Source: Hevea brasiliensis | Taxonomy: Eukaryota; Streptophyta; Magnoliopsida; Malpighiales; Euphorbiaceae | DNA: 64,000 bases | Assembly (NCBI RefSeq): GCF_030052815.1 | Contig: NC_079498.1 | Location: 76,370,992 to 76,434,991, forward strand | Direction: 5' to 3' | Shown here: positions 35,128 to 48,089 of the stretch, piece after piece | Numbering within the stretch: position 1 is the first letter of the stretch | Layout: the number at the start of each line of letters is the position of its first letter | Made by a program: the position numbers and the translations under genes | Notes under the pieces: model-generated | Told to the model about the DNA's origin: nothing | Database searches by the model: none | Seen by the model: only the letters and a program-made list of their open reading frames with translations

Positions 35128-36603
35128 AGGAATACACTAGAAAGATGGAATGCCATGCATCGAGGGGAAGAAGTAGAGACTTCAGATGTAGTTGCCGGTA
35201 CTTTCTTAACTTTTGAAAGGAATAATTATGTACTATTTGATTCCGGCTCTACTTATTTATACGCTAATGCTAAAATTATATGTTCTACTGCTATTCCCTT
35301 GCATGGAGATAAATTTTGATGTGTTAGTGATTAGTCTTTTAGGATAAGAATTACAATAATAAGCGTGATTGGAATTAATTTTGGAAAAGTTTCTAATGAG
35401 AGACATCTCCTAGACTATGATAAATTGTAAAGTTAATTAGTAAGCCTAATTAGGTAAGGCAAGAGGACCTAAAAGTAAGTTATAGTAATATAGCTACCTT
35501 AGATGCGGGTAAGGGTATTACTGCTGATAGATGTCAGTGGGTACCATAATCAAAATAAGTTTAAGATGTTAGTGGATTTGAAAGAAATAAGATATAGGGA
35601 AGTTTGATCTATTAGGATGTATCGTAATAACTATGCAATAGTCTTGATGTCTATGCTGTAAGCAGCAGATTACAGTACTGACTTGGGATTTATTGTGTAG
35701 AGCTACGTACTACCCGATAGTGTACCAAGATAAGAATAGTTGCAAATGGCATTTGTTTTAGTATAGTTATGATAAGATAAAGTTTTCTTATTTGAAAGGA
35801 GTTTGAAAATCCTAACCTGGGATTTAAACTCTAAAGTTAGAATATCGAAAGGTTATAGTTTAGAACAAAAGGAAGTAATGACTACACATCAGTGCAAAAT
35901 AAGCTATGGAATATCGATAGGTAAATGAGTTGTGGAAGTAAAAATTTGAATAGTTGGTGCAAATGTAATAAAGAAACGTTATGAATATTAGTTAAAGTGT
36001 TGACTAGAATGGTCAAAGGACCAAATCAAAGTAATATTGAAGTACATCGAATTTATTAGGAATGATAAGAGGTGCTAAATCATGATTCGACAGTCGAGTT
36101 AAGGAAGAAGATAAGATTGAGGAATAAAATAATTAAAGTTAAGTTGTAGAATGAAAAAAAAAAAGATTACAAAGGAAAATAATTGCTAAAGCAACAGTAA
36201 GAAAAGATTATGATTGTACAAACAAATTAAATATTACATGAGATTGTTAGAAGTCTTACACAGACTCAAAGGAATAAAGATGATAAGATTATGTAAAAAG
36301 GAGAAAGACTAAGTTCTCATTACCTAGGATCACACGAGGTCCTAGAAAGAGTGGATCCGTTAGCACACAGATTTGCTTACCTTTAGAATTGAAATGAATT
36401 CAAAATTAACTTATGATAGAAGCTCATAAGGAACTTGGCACACGAGGTGAGCAATCGATATGTAAATATTATTGGTTAAAGTGCTACGGACCATCATTCC
36501 GAAGATGAGGCTATATGGAAATGTGAGAAAAACATGAGAAAATAAGACATATGACTAATTAAGGATAGATAGTGGGCAGAATTTCGAGGACGAAATTTCT
36601 CTT
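35128..36603 (+). pseudogene. Element A2 pol remnant, strongly degraded
   Basis: A protease-like DSGSTYLYA is readable at about 35238-35270. Near 36320-36370 and 36470-36540 there are traces of the integrase C-terminal block (HEVLERVDPLAHR) and chromodomain-like tail. Between about 35300 and 36280 I recognise no reverse transcriptase or integrase core and no long open frame. The distance is also far too short for a full pol. Large deletions plus heavy mutation are likely. Confidence 0.7.
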
Positions 36604-36614
36604 AAGGGGGAGAA
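36604..36614 (+). other. Polypurine tract of element A2
   Basis: AAGGGGGAGAA directly precedes the 3' LTR at 36616. It is preserved although the coding region is destroyed. Confidence 0.88.
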
Positions 36615-38741
36615 TTGTAACACCCCCATTTACATAGCCTGGTATATGTTACTGTTCCGATGATCGGTATCGGTCCTGAAAATTAAGGGAATTAGAACCA
36701 CGTCTAAGATATCTAGATAATCCTTGAACACAAATAATTAGTAATTACCAAATAGTTAAGTATAAAAAAGAAAAACAAAGTACAAAAAGTTAAATGAGCC
36801 GGGAGTCACAGCGATGGGTGACCCTCTTGGGAATGACTGCGAGGTCAGTCTAAACTCAAATTTCAAACCAGAAAATGTGACGCCGCGGTCCTTAGGACCA
36901 TTGCAAACACAGCGGAAAAGAGAAAATCAAGAAAAAGAGCTATTAAGCAGGTCAAAGAATTAGGTCAGGGATCCAGAAGAATATATCGAATAACTTGTAA
37001 ACCGGATTGAACCAGCGAGGGGCGATTTGGTCAATTCACCCCTAGAGCTGACTCCTGACCTAACTGTCCAATAAAATCGAAGAAACGAATCTTTGGGAAT
37101 CAAGAATTAAATTAAAAAACTAATGAAAAAATAAATGCAAAATAAAAAAGAAAAAGGAAAAAGTTTATTACATCATGCTTACCTCACTAGATGACATCAT
37201 CATGATGTCAAAACTCAATTTAATTTTCCTAAAATTTTTGACAAAGTCAAATAAAGTTAAATAGACTTAAAAATACATAAAAAAGAAATAAAAAAATCAG
37301 ATCTTCTTCCAAAGAGTTTCGGCTGCCCTCTTCTCTTTCACTCCTCTCTCTCAAAACTCCATGAAAACACAACTCCAAGCTTGTGTGAACCCAAAAATCA
37401 GCCATAAAACTTGTAGATTTCTTAAGTAAATCTTGTCATTGAACCTTGATCCATCTACTAACAATAAAAAGAAGAGGAAAGAAGTGGAATTTGGGAAGAG
37501 GGAAAAGCTCTAATTGAGGTAAGTGATTGAATTTGAAAATCTTAGTTTATTTGTTGTGTATGTAGCTCACTTAACTTAGAAATTGTGAAAAATCAAAACA
37601 AAACAATTATTGGGGGACTAATATGGAATTTCGTCCAGCTAGGGTTAGGGTTTGAAATGAATGATTTTGAGGTGTTTGAATGGTTATTTGAGGCGAATGA
37701 GGTGTATAGATCATGAATGTATACTTTGAAATGCATTAGATTAAACTTTATGTAATTTAGGGTTTTGAGCATGTGAAAAATTAGAAATAAATTTGAGAAT
37801 TTGTTAATTGATATAGTTGACCTTATTTGAGTTGAGAAATGGTTAATTGTGACCATTTGTAGTGTGTATGAATTGTTGGAAACAAGTTTAAATTCGGATT
37901 GGTAAGGGTTAATATGCAGGCAGCTTGACCTAGGTCCTTTTCAGGGACCAAAACTGAAAATTTTTCAACCCAATTGGTGTGAGGCCACTTGGGAATGAAA
38001 CTAGACACAAAATGGCACATTTTTTATTTAGGAATCATGCCTAGAAAGTGACCATAACTTTGTGAACAATTAGGCCAAATCTGAAATTGGGCACACTAAC
38101 TTGTATAAAAATAACTAAATGAACAGTAGTTACGTAAATGACCATAACATGGTCTAGGAATGTCCAAATGACCTAAATTTTATACCAATAGAAAGCTGAG
38201 ACATAGCCCTACAACTTTCATGAAGAAAAAAAACTCAAATTTTGACCATAACCTATTTGAAAATTTACCTGCAATCAACCCACAAAAACTGCCAATAACC
38301 AAGAATTTATCCATAATTCTGGGTAACACCAAATCCGACCAGCCATGTTCAGTTGGCCATAACTAGGGTTACAAAACTCCAAATGGAGTGATTCAAAAAG
38401 GAAAATAAAGTTAAGACAATAAGGAACAACTTCTATGAAGAAAACTTAGCCAAATTACTATAGTAACTTGACCAATGGAACAACGTAAAATAGGACACTA
38501 AATCTGAAATTTTGGAATTTCACCTAAGAAACTTAAAGTTTGAGGAAAACAACCAAAACCAACAAGTTAGGTAACCAAAATGTGGTATGTGGGTGAAATT
38601 AGAATTTCCATACCTATTAAGCATTAGAAAGTCAATAAATTGACTTGAATAATGCTGTAAATAGTAACTTCAAAATGAAAATTTACAAGAACGTTAGTTT
38701 AAGCATATTGGGGCTAAAATTAAGTATATATGAATTAATTA

Positions 38742-39092
38742 TGTAATGATTGTGCTCCAACCACTAGAGGAATTATCCGCTTCAGCCATATGTCTCACGG
38801 TTTTGTCCCATAGGTGGAATGGAGAACTTCCCAGGAGGTCACCCATCCTAGGATTTTCTCTCAAGCGAGCACGCTTAACCCTGGAGTTCTTCTAACTCTC
38901 CAGGCCATTCCACCAAAAGGCGCCTTTAGTGATTAGTTCTCCCATCTTATATATCATTACTTTTTGAACCCAAGACCATTTCCGTGCTTTGCTGATGTGG
39001 AATTTGCCTAAGGGACCTTTCTCCCCCCCCTTTCGGGACTTAGCGTTCTCACTGAGGTTTGCCCCACCATCGCCCAAGAGGACACGCGAGCG
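38742..39092 (-). mobile_element. Cassandra-type TRIM LTR and internal segment
   Basis: On the minus strand this contains a polypurine tract (complement of CTTTCTCCCCCCCCTTTC, about 39018-39035), then an LTR with a TATA-like ATATATAAG (about 38948-38957) and a 5S rRNA-derived segment (38825-38879), ending ...CATTACA at 38742. 5S sequence inside a very short LTR is the hallmark of Cassandra TRIMs. It encodes no protein. Confidence 0.85.
38825..38879 (-). promoter_or_regulatory. 5S rRNA-derived internal promoter in Cassandra LTR (copy 1)
   Basis: The minus strand reads GTTAAGCGTGCTCGCTTGAG and then AGGATGGGTGACCTCCTGGG before AAGTT. This agrees closely with box A, the intermediate element and box C of plant 5S rRNA genes. 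The 5' third of 5S rRNA is not recognisable. Confidence 0.88.
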
Positions 39093-39104
39093 GCTCTAAT
39101 ACAA
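39093..39104 (-). other. Degenerate primer binding site next to LTR F
   Basis: The plus-strand GCTCTAATACAA corresponds to GCTCTGATACCA with two changes. Over 27 bases the segment aligns without gaps (22 matches) to the LTR-end, spacer and primer site of other Tekay elements. The sequence to its left is Cassandra internal sequence, so the family switch lies here. Confidence 0.72.
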
Positions 39105-39111
39105 CTTAACA

Positions 39112-42100
39112 TAACACACCTTATCCCTGGTAAGGCATGACATATTCCCGTAGCATACCTAAGGAATTACCAAACTCCACCTACTGATAACCCATTAGTT
39201 ATGCTACAAAGGATTTTAAAACAAATCATAACTTTTTATCTTATCAATTATTTTGCGGAACACTACATGAGAATAGTCAAAATTCCATGTAAACATTCAT
39301 TGAAAAATAATGATAGACTAAATATTGCAAAAGTTATATTTTCATAAGTCTCAAAGTAAAATACAAAATAGTTATAAACTCAAAACGTGATAGCAAAGCA
39401 ATACTTTTAAATACAAACTGCTCAATGTCTGTATATCCATACATATAGGTACAAAATACATCCAAAGGAATCACAGGGGTATACCTAACGTAAATACCCA
39501 CAAACAATACCAAAATGCTGCTTTCAAGTCTCTCACTCCGCAACCTTCTCCTTTCCCTTACCTGCGACAGCATAAAGAAGCTATCGCTGAGTATATCACT
39601 TAGTGGTGCACAACTAATAACTTTAAAACTTAAGGTAAAACACAATTTGTCAAAGCATAATAAATCACATTTTTCTTAAGCATGAAAACTTCACAATAGT
39701 TCTAAGTCCATAAGAGCCATTTATTAGAATAACATTTCAAATGAGAAATCACACTTCATAAATCACAATTCACAAAGCATTAGTGTTGCCAATATTAACA
39801 CACAGTTTAGGCCATGACACAAAATTTTATGATCAGTGCTGTGTTGTGCACCACGACAAAGCAATCTCAACCTCACTAACCGTTATTAATGAGGGAAGGG
39901 CTAGCTAGCTAATGAGTACTCATGTAGTCTTACCCCACTAACTGTTAGTAATGGGTGACATAATCAATATCAATTATCAACCCCAAGTAGCCGTTACTAC
40001 TGGGGGGTTCCAAAAGGGACTGTCATGCTAACTGTGGTTTCAAAACAGTTTTCAAAAAATTTCCCACTCAACAATCACATTTATAAACTAGTAAACACAT
40101 TTAAATTCATCATAACATCCATATAAAGGTGGCAACACCCAAAATTCTTAAATGCAAGAGAAAAACCATATTTCAGTCAAAGTAAGCTTATTCAATTTAA
40201 CACATTCTAAGCAATTTACAAGTTTAAAAATGAAGAAAAGGTTAGTTGTGCACAAACCTTCAATGCTCTCCTTTCACTTTACTCACTATTCCTTGTCCGT
40301 TCCAACTTCTTTTTCTATGAAAATACACAAATAGAATACCTTAATACCAATCTCAATTGCTGCCAAAAACTCATTACATGCATGTCTAATGCATCTCAAG
40401 TTAGCTTAGCAAATTTTAGAAAATTTTAGTTTTGGACAGCTTGGTGCCCCAATCTTTGAACCCAATTTTTACCTAGTTTCGATCATAATTTGGTGAGGTG
40501 TTCTTCATGAAAATTGTTCATCTAGGTCTTAACTTTATTTTCCTTTTTGAATCTCCTAATTCGGAGCTGTGTAGCTCAAGTTATGCCTAAAACAAAATTA
40601 CTGTTCACGTCACTATTCATGCTGCAGATTCAGTTCTGGCAGATTTATCAATCCAAATTCGTTAAGCAATTTGATCAAGTTAAGTCCATAATTTGGACAA
40701 ATGTACTTCATACGAAATGTTCTACTATGCCTTAGGTTTCCATCGGTTCAAGAATCGCCTAAATTAGAGTTTTCTAGAGAGATTTGTGCCTATGAAAAGT
40801 TTACTATTCATATGGTAAATCTGCAATTCTGCAGATTCGGTGATTCAATTTTGCTCAGAAATGTGATTGGGTTAAGTCCATAATTTGGCCTCAAGTTCTT
40901 CATATGAAATGTTCTACTATGTCTCAGGTTTCCATCAGTTCAAGAATCCACTAAATCGGAGTTTTTTAGAGAGAGTTATGGCCATGCAAAGTTTACCATT
41001 CATATGGTCAAATTCTGCAGGTTCCAGAATTGTGTCTCTAAGTTCAAGCCAAGGTTTAAGCAACTTATGGGCAGTTTCTAGGGTGGGTCTCTTCATGAAA
41101 ATTCTAGCCCTATGTCTTAAGTTTTATTTCCAATTAGTTTCACACCAATTGGAGTTGTGTAGCTCAATTTATGGGCTGTCAAACACACTGAACTCAGTGT
41201 GTAAATTCTGCCCTAGGTTTAAAATTTTCATTTCTTCAATTATTCCCTCTAACCGACCTCAATTCACATTTAATTCACCCAAAATGACTATAATTTAGCA
41301 TTGACACATCAATGGCACTTCCTAGTACAAACCCCACAATTTTCAAACACCAAAGTTTGCAATTTTCCCTAATCCTACCATTTCATTACTTCCATTCATC
41401 AACCCAATGTCAATCCAAACTAAATAAACCTCAAATGATCATAATTTAACACTACACACACCAATTTCACTCTCTAGCACCAAAACCCAATTTTCCCATG
41501 AATCCTAATCTCCCATAATTAAATTTATACACATTTCAGGCAATTTCTTTGCTCTAATCATGCATAATATTTCAACTAAGCTTGATTTCATCATCATTTT
41601 CATTGAAATATATCAAACCCTGATTTTTCTCCAATTTGGCCAAAACCCTAGTTTAGGTTCCATGCATGTTTCCTTTCATTTTCTTATGAAATTTCATCAT
41701 AATCTAACTTAATTTAAGGTTTGTATAACAAAATGAGCATTAAAGAACTTACCTCTTGATGACTTCCTTCCAACCCCTAAATCTTCAATTTTCTTCTAAT
41801 CTCTTGTTTCCCCTTTCTTTTAATCTTTAAATCAAATATTAATTTGATGCTCTCTACCAATTTGATGCAAAACCCATAGAGGAAAAGCAAGGAATTGAGT
41901 TTTGAGAATGGGTGTCAATGGAGAAAGAAGGAAGAAGAAGAAAGAAAGAAAGAGAGAAGGAAAGAGAGTGGGTGGTAACTAAATGGGAAAGAAAGGGAGG
42001 GTTTTGTCTTCTTTTATACTTATTTATTCCTTTTTAATTCATTTAATGAGTTGTCCAAAGCCCATGGGTCCCTTAAATTTTAATTAGATAAAAAAAATGG

Positions 42101-42443
42101 AATTTAAATTCTAGATTTTTGCCTCTTTTATTTTCTTTTCACTTTTACTCTAATTTTTTTCTCAATATTTCTTCATAATTCAATATTTTATTTTTATTTA
42201 ATTTAATTTACATTTTGGTCAAAAGTCAACTCTTGAAGTGAATTGACCAAAATGCCCCTCATCGGGTCATTATCCTTTTTTTTTATACCCGTTAAATCCT
42301 TAGGTCTTTGGTTCACTTGAATTTTTATTGTGTCTATCTCAATTAATTTTTTATTTATTTTTTGTCCTCAAGGTGTCTTTGAATAGTACTAGTCACGGAC
42401 CAAAAATGGTACTATTCACAACTCGGAGGTTTGGGTTGTTACA
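39112..42443 (-). mobile_element. Antisense Tekay-type LTR F (3.3 kb)
   Basis: On the minus strand it starts TGTAACAACCCAAACC at 42443 and ends near 39112 (TGTCACACC altered to TAACACACC). An antisense polypurine tract follows at about 42445-42460 and integrase beyond it, so it was a 3' LTR. It has a decayed version of the conserved hairpin (about 39588-39604) and the GTGTTGTGCACCACGAC near-palindrome (about 39842). I see no 5S-like block near its start. Small open frames inside are not genes. Confidence 0.88.
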
Positions 42444-42488
42444 ATTCTCCCCTAAAAAATAAATTTCGTCCTCGAAATTTACCTGGTC

Positions 42489-43363
42489 TCAGTCTCTAAA
42501 TAGCTGTGGGTGTTGTCTTCTCATGTCCTCCTCACGCTCCCATGTAGCCTTCTGGCCTGAATGATGGTTCCACAACACTTTGACTAGAGGTATCTATTTG
42601 TTCCTTAGCTGTTTTACCTCATATGCCAAGATCTTTATGGGCTCTTCATCATATGTCAGGTCTGGATTCACCTCAATCTCCTCTACTGGCAAAATGTGAG
42701 AGGGGTCTGAACTGTACCTCCTTAACATGGAGATATGGAAGACATTGTGAATCTTTTCCAACTCCGGAGGCAATGCAAGTCTATATGCCAATGGACCCAC
42801 TCTTTCCAGAACCTCATGTGGCCCAATGAAGCGAGGACTTAGTTTCCCCTTTCTACTAAACCTCATGATCCTTTTCCATGGGGAAACTTTCAAGAACACC
42901 TTATCACCCACACTATACTGAATATCTCTTCTCTTTAGGTCAATGTAGGACTTTTGTCTATCTGTTGCAACTTTGAGTCTATCTCTAATGAGCTTAACCT
43001 TTTCTTCCGTCTGCTGTACTAATTCTGGGCCAATCAACTTCCTCTCGCCTATTTCATCCCAACACAAGGGAGGTCTACACTTTTTGCCATAAAGTTCTTC
43101 ATATGGAGGCATCCCGATGCTTGACTGATAACTGTTATTGTTGGAAAATTCAATTAAAGGCAAGTGTGTATCCCAACTCCCTTTAAACTCAATCACACAA
43201 GCCCGAAGCATATCCTCCAAAATCTGAATGATCCTTTTAGACTGCCCGTCTGTCTATGGATGGAATGCTGTATTGAAGTTCAATCTAGTTCCTAGGGCTT
43301 TTTGGAGACTACCCCAGAATCTAGAAGTGAACCTAGGATCTCTATCAGACACAATAGACACTG
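42489..43363 (-). pseudogene. Antisense Tekay-type integrase, core partly deleted
   Basis: The minus-strand reading begins at the second catalytic Asp block (VSDRDPRF), so the first catalytic Asp and the zinc domain are missing. The glutamate position is Lys (codon at 43236-43238, GQSKR instead of GQSER). The C-terminal domain is well kept (GPHEVLERVGPLAYRL, then a chromodomain-like tail), ending at the stop at 42489-42491. Internal TAG stops at 43254-43256 and 42594-42596 replace CAG codons seen in the first element. No intron is present at the site where element C has one. Confidence 0.9.
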
Positions 43364-43365
43364 TG

Positions 43366-45363
43366 CCCCAATATTTGAACCTAATTTTCACCTAGTTTCG
43401 ATCATAATTTAGTGAGGTGTTCTTTATGAAAATTGTTCATCTAGGTCTTAACTTTATTTTCCTTTTTGAATCGCCTAATTTGGAGCTGTGTAGATCATGT
43501 TATGCCTAAAACAAGATTACTATTCATGTCACTATTCATGCTGCAGATTCAGTTCTGGCAGATTTATCAATCTAACTTCGATAAGCATTTAAATCAAGTT
43601 AAGTCCACAATTTGGTCTAATGTTCTCCATACAAAATGTTCTACTACGTCTTAGGTTTCCATCGGTTCAAGAATCGCCTAAATTAGAGTTTTCTAGAGAG
43701 AGTTATAGCCATGCAAAGTTTACTATTCATATGGTAAATCTGCAATTCTACAGATTCGGTGATTCAACTTCGCTCAGCAATTTGATTGGGTTAAGTCCAT
43801 AATTTGGCCTCAAGTTCTTCATATGAAATGTTCTACTATGTCTTAAGTTTCAATCAGTTCAAGAATCGCCTAAATCGGAGTTTTCTAGAGAGAGTTATGG
43901 CCATGCAAAGTTTACTGTTCATATGGTCAAATTCTGCAGGTTCCAGAATTGTGTCTCTAAGTTCAAGCCAAGGTTTAGCCAATTTCTGGGCAGTTTCTGG
44001 GGTGGGTCTCTTCATAAAAATTCTACCCTATGTCTTAAGTTTCATTTCCAATTGGTTTCACACCAATTGGAGTTGTGTAGCTCAATTTATGGGTTGTCAA
44101 ACACACTGAACTCAGTGTGCAAATTCTGCCCTAGGTTTAAAATTTTCATTTCTTCAATTATTCCCTCTAACCAACCTCAATTCACATTTAATTCACCCAA
44201 AATGACTATAATTTAGCATTGACACATCAATGGCACTTCCTAGCACAAACCCCACAATTTTCAAACACCAAAGTTTGCAATTTTCCCTAATCCTACCATT
44301 TCATTACTTCCATTCATCAACCCAATGTCAATTCAAACTAAATAAACCTCAAATGATCATAATTTAACACTACACACACCAATTTCACTCTCTAGCACCA
44401 AAAACCAATTTTCCCATGAATCCTAATCTCCCATAATTAAATTTATACACATTTCATGCAATTTCTTTGCTCTAATCATGCATACTATTTCAACTAAGCT
44501 TGATTTCATCATCTTTTTCATTGAAATATATCAAATCATGATTTTTCTCCAATTTGGCCAAAACCCTAGTTTAGGTTCCATGCATGTTTCCTTTCATTTT
44601 CTTATGAAATTTCATCATAATCTAACTTAATTTAAGGTTTGTATAACAAAATGAGCATTAAAGAATTTACCTCTTGATGACTTCCTTCCAACTCCCCAAT
44701 TCTTCAATTTTCTTCTAATCTCTTGTTTCCCCTTGCTTTTAATCTTTAAATCAAATATTAATTTGATGCTCTCTACCAATTTGATGCAAAACCCATAGAG
44801 GAAAAGCAAGGAATTGAGTTTTGAGAATAGATGTCAATGGAGAAAGAAGGAAGAAGAAGAAAGAAAGAAAGAGAGAAGGAAAGAGAGTGGGTGGTAACTA
44901 AATGGGAAAGAAAGGGAGGGTTTTGTCTTCTTTTATACTTATTTATTCCTTTTTAATTCATTTAATGAGTTGTCCAAAGCCCATGGGTCCCTTAAATTTT
45001 AATTAGATAAAAAAAATGGAATTTAAATTCTAGATTTTTGCCTCTTTTATTTTCTTTTCACTTTTACTCTAATTTTTTTCTCAATATTTCTTCATAATTC
45101 AATATTTTATTTTTATTTAATTTAATTTACATTTTGGTCAAAAGTCAACTCTTGAAATGAATTGACCAAAATGCCCCTCATCGGGTCATAATCCTTTTTT
45201 TTTTATACCCGTTAAATCCTTAGGTCTTTGGTTCACTTGAATTTTTATTGTGTCTATCTCAATTAATTTTTTATTTATTTTTTGTCCTTAAGGTGTCTTT
45301 GAATAGTACTAGTCACGGACCAAAAATGGTACTATTCATAACTCGGAGGTTCGGGGTGTTACA
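43366..45363 (-). mobile_element. Partial second LTR F (duplicate of 40440-42443)
   Basis: This is a near-identical copy of 40440-42443, differing by scattered single bases. On the minus strand it begins at 45363 (TGTAACACCCCGAACC) and breaks off at 43366, where the integrase piece starts. The LTR 3' part, primer site, gag and most of pol of this element are therefore deleted. Confidence 0.9.
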
Positions 45364-46223
45364 AATTATTGGATTTATTGTGAGATAAGATACTAAAACA
45401 CTATAAATTGCGTGTTTCAGCTGAAAAAGACCTAGAAAAGGATAAAACAAACTGAGTCAAGGCCTAGAGGCGAGTCACATTGTGTTTGTGCACAATAAAC
45501 TTAAAATTCTTTGTTTGTACTTGACAATTCTTGAAATAAATGTTGTGAATAGTTTTGATTTGTATGGCTTTGAAAATCTTATTTGAAAAATAGTGTGTTG
45601 CCTACTTTGTAAATGAAAAGTTTGTAATGAAATATGATTTGTGAATTGTATGAAATGTTTGAATAACTTGATTTAAATTATTTTTGATTCACACTTGGCA
45701 TAGCAATATCACTATGTTCCTCCTCCATTTATGGGGTGAGTTTGACTATATTCCTCCCTCTCTGGCTTGCCAGTCTGAGGTGAGTTTGGATGAGTACTAA
45801 TTAGCTAGCTAGCCACCTTCCTCATTGATTTCGATTAGTGGGGTGAGTTTTCCTTGTCGTGGTGTACAACACGGCATGTTTGGAAATTTTATGTCATGGC
45901 CTAAGTTTTGTTATTGATTGGCGACACTATGATTATTACATTTTTTGATCAAAATTGTGTTATATTAAGCTTTGAAAATTGTAATTTGTGACAAATGTGA
46001 TTTGAAATTTGAAATGTGATTGTGAAATATTTGAACTGTGAATTAATGACAAATGTTTTATATTTTGCATTTTATATTTTATTGTGCGCCACTGAGTATT
46101 TTTATACTCAGCTATAGCTTTCTTTACTGTCACAGATAGAGACAAGGAACAAGCAGTAGAGTGAGCTGCTGATTATTGAGACTACACAGAGGCTTTTGTA
46201 CAGGTATTTAGTTATACCCTTGT

Positions 46224-48089
46224 TGTGACACCCCTTACTCGGCTACAGTGTAGCCGAGCAAGTTATGCCACTCAGTGTGCCGGAGCACTCTATTTTATCT
46301 TAATTCATTTTTATCATAGTTTTGAACATAACTTGTGAAATATAATTCATTTTAAACCATTTATAGAAATTATTATTTATTTGAGGTTCCGAAAATTTTA
46401 AAGAAAATCCGGCAGAGTACCGGCTAAAAATGGAGAAAACAGTTCTTCGGAACCTGTGAAAAACACTTCCAACATTCATGTCTTATCATCTCAAACTCCA
46501 ATTATTGAAAATCTCAACATTTTTCAACCATTCATTTCTCAATTTCAGTTCTCAACAACCTTTTCATTTCTCAAACATCCATTTCTCATAATACTCATAT
46601 ACAAACAATAAATAAATGCTCAAATTTGCAATCATGACCATAACTTTCATTATTTACATGAACATCAAAATACATTACATAGATCCAAATACATATGAGA
46701 AAATAAAAATTTAGTTACAAAATGCCAAAATGACACCTAGTGTCCTACCAATGCACTGCAGAAGTTGAGGTGACACGGACACTATGCAGAACTGTGAACT
46801 GCCTTACCGAATCTGTGGTCTACTGGGCCCTCTGTCCAAATCTTCAGTACCTACGCGTTGCAAAAGCGACGCGCTAAGCATAAAGCTTAGTGGTGCCAAT
46901 AATACAAGAAAATATAATATGCTAATAAAAATCATAATTTCTTAGCCATTGTGTTCATAATAACTGAATAATTGCCAACTTAATGTTTAGTCGAGGGCTA
47001 ATTACGTTTTATGATATTAACTTCTTCATGCATTTTGTTAATTATTTTCTTCATGATCTTGAGTTTCTTTGTATTCTATCATAATCATTCCTGATATTTA
47101 ATTTTTGTATTTTCTTTAACAATCAGTTCAATTACAGTTATACTTTTCCATGCCCAAGTAACCTATACTGAACGACTGGACTGGATAACGGGTCGTTGGC
47201 GCTGGACACCGCGGTGCCTCGGGCCGTCATACCATGGGATGCAGAACGTCAACCACGTATGCAGTCAATATAGCTAAAAGCTATGATATCACATAATCGG
47301 GCATAAAAGCCATGAATACGGGCATAAAAGCCATGAATACAGGCACAAAGCCTTTCCTTTCGTAGTACTGCTAAAACAATACCCTATTGGCATGCCAAAC
47401 TATCCAAACCAATCACATTAGGCCTACTAGGGCATTTTGCATTTTTAAGTTTCACATTTTTGAATTTCAAGTTTTGGTGTTACTATTCACTTCATTAGTT
47501 AAACAAAAAGTTGACTTTTGCATAGAAAGTAGGTACATTGGCTTTGGCACTTCAAACATACCACATTTTTCATTTAAAACTTGTTGGAAGTGATCACCAT
47601 TACCATTTCTAGGCTTAAACCAAGGGAAACAAAATTTTCAGTTTTTGAAGCTTAATTTTACTATTCCATTAAGCACTGTTACAGTGGGAATATGAGGAAA
47701 TGGTAAACATAAAAGTTGTTCCTTATTTTGTCTAGTTGAATTTCCTTTTTTGAATCACTCCATTTGGAGTTTTGTAGCTCAAGTTATGGCCAAAATAAGT
47801 TTCTGCTCACGCATCGCTCATGCTGCAATTTTGGGTCTGGCAGATTTTTGGTCCAACTTTGGTCAGTAATTTGATCAAGTTAAGTTCATAATTTGGTCTA
47901 ACTTTCTTCATATGAAATGTTCTACCATACCTTAGGTTTCCATCGGTTCAAGAGTCGCCTAAATCCGAGTTTTCTAGAGAGAGTTATAACCATCCAAACA
48001 TTACTGCTCAAGTGAAAATCTGCAGAGTTGCAGGTTTGATAACTTAACTTTGCCCAATAATTTGAATGGTTTAATGGCATAATTTGGGG
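46224..48089 (-). mobile_element. Antisense LTR fragment (family C/D-like), truncated
   Basis: It starts TGTGACACCCCTTACTCGG and, like 14212, is the minus-strand 3' end of an LTR. It includes a hairpin (46874-46890), an approximately 20-bp tandem duplication (about 47299-47340) and the usual internal LTR phrases. Near 48089 it joins the last 35 bases of the A2 3' LTR. Its own start and a target duplication are missing, so a deletion removed its end together with part of A2. Confidence 0.8.

Larger units (their letters stand above)
38742..45363 (-). mobile_element. Composite Tekay/Cassandra element with one TSD pair (chimera 1)
   Basis: AATTA flanks the unit at 38737-38741 and 45364-45368, and LTR A2 is continuous on both sides. 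On the minus strand the order is partial Tekay LTR F (45363-43366), integrase piece (43363-42489), complete Tekay LTR F (42443-39112), primer site (39104-39093), short TRIM internal region, polypurine tract and Cassandra LTR (to 38742). One terminus is therefore Tekay and the other Cassandra. Confidence 0.82.

Noticed and set aside
35300..36280. Unknown sequence captured from the host in element A2
   Set aside because: Short phrases still resemble protease and integrase segments at expected positions, so heavy decay and deletion explain it better; I found no host-like exon structure.
38825..38879. A genuine 5S rRNA gene
   Set aside because: Only the internal promoter half resembles 5S rRNA; the 5' part is absent and the segment sits inside a TRIM LTR with tRNA primer site and polypurine tract.
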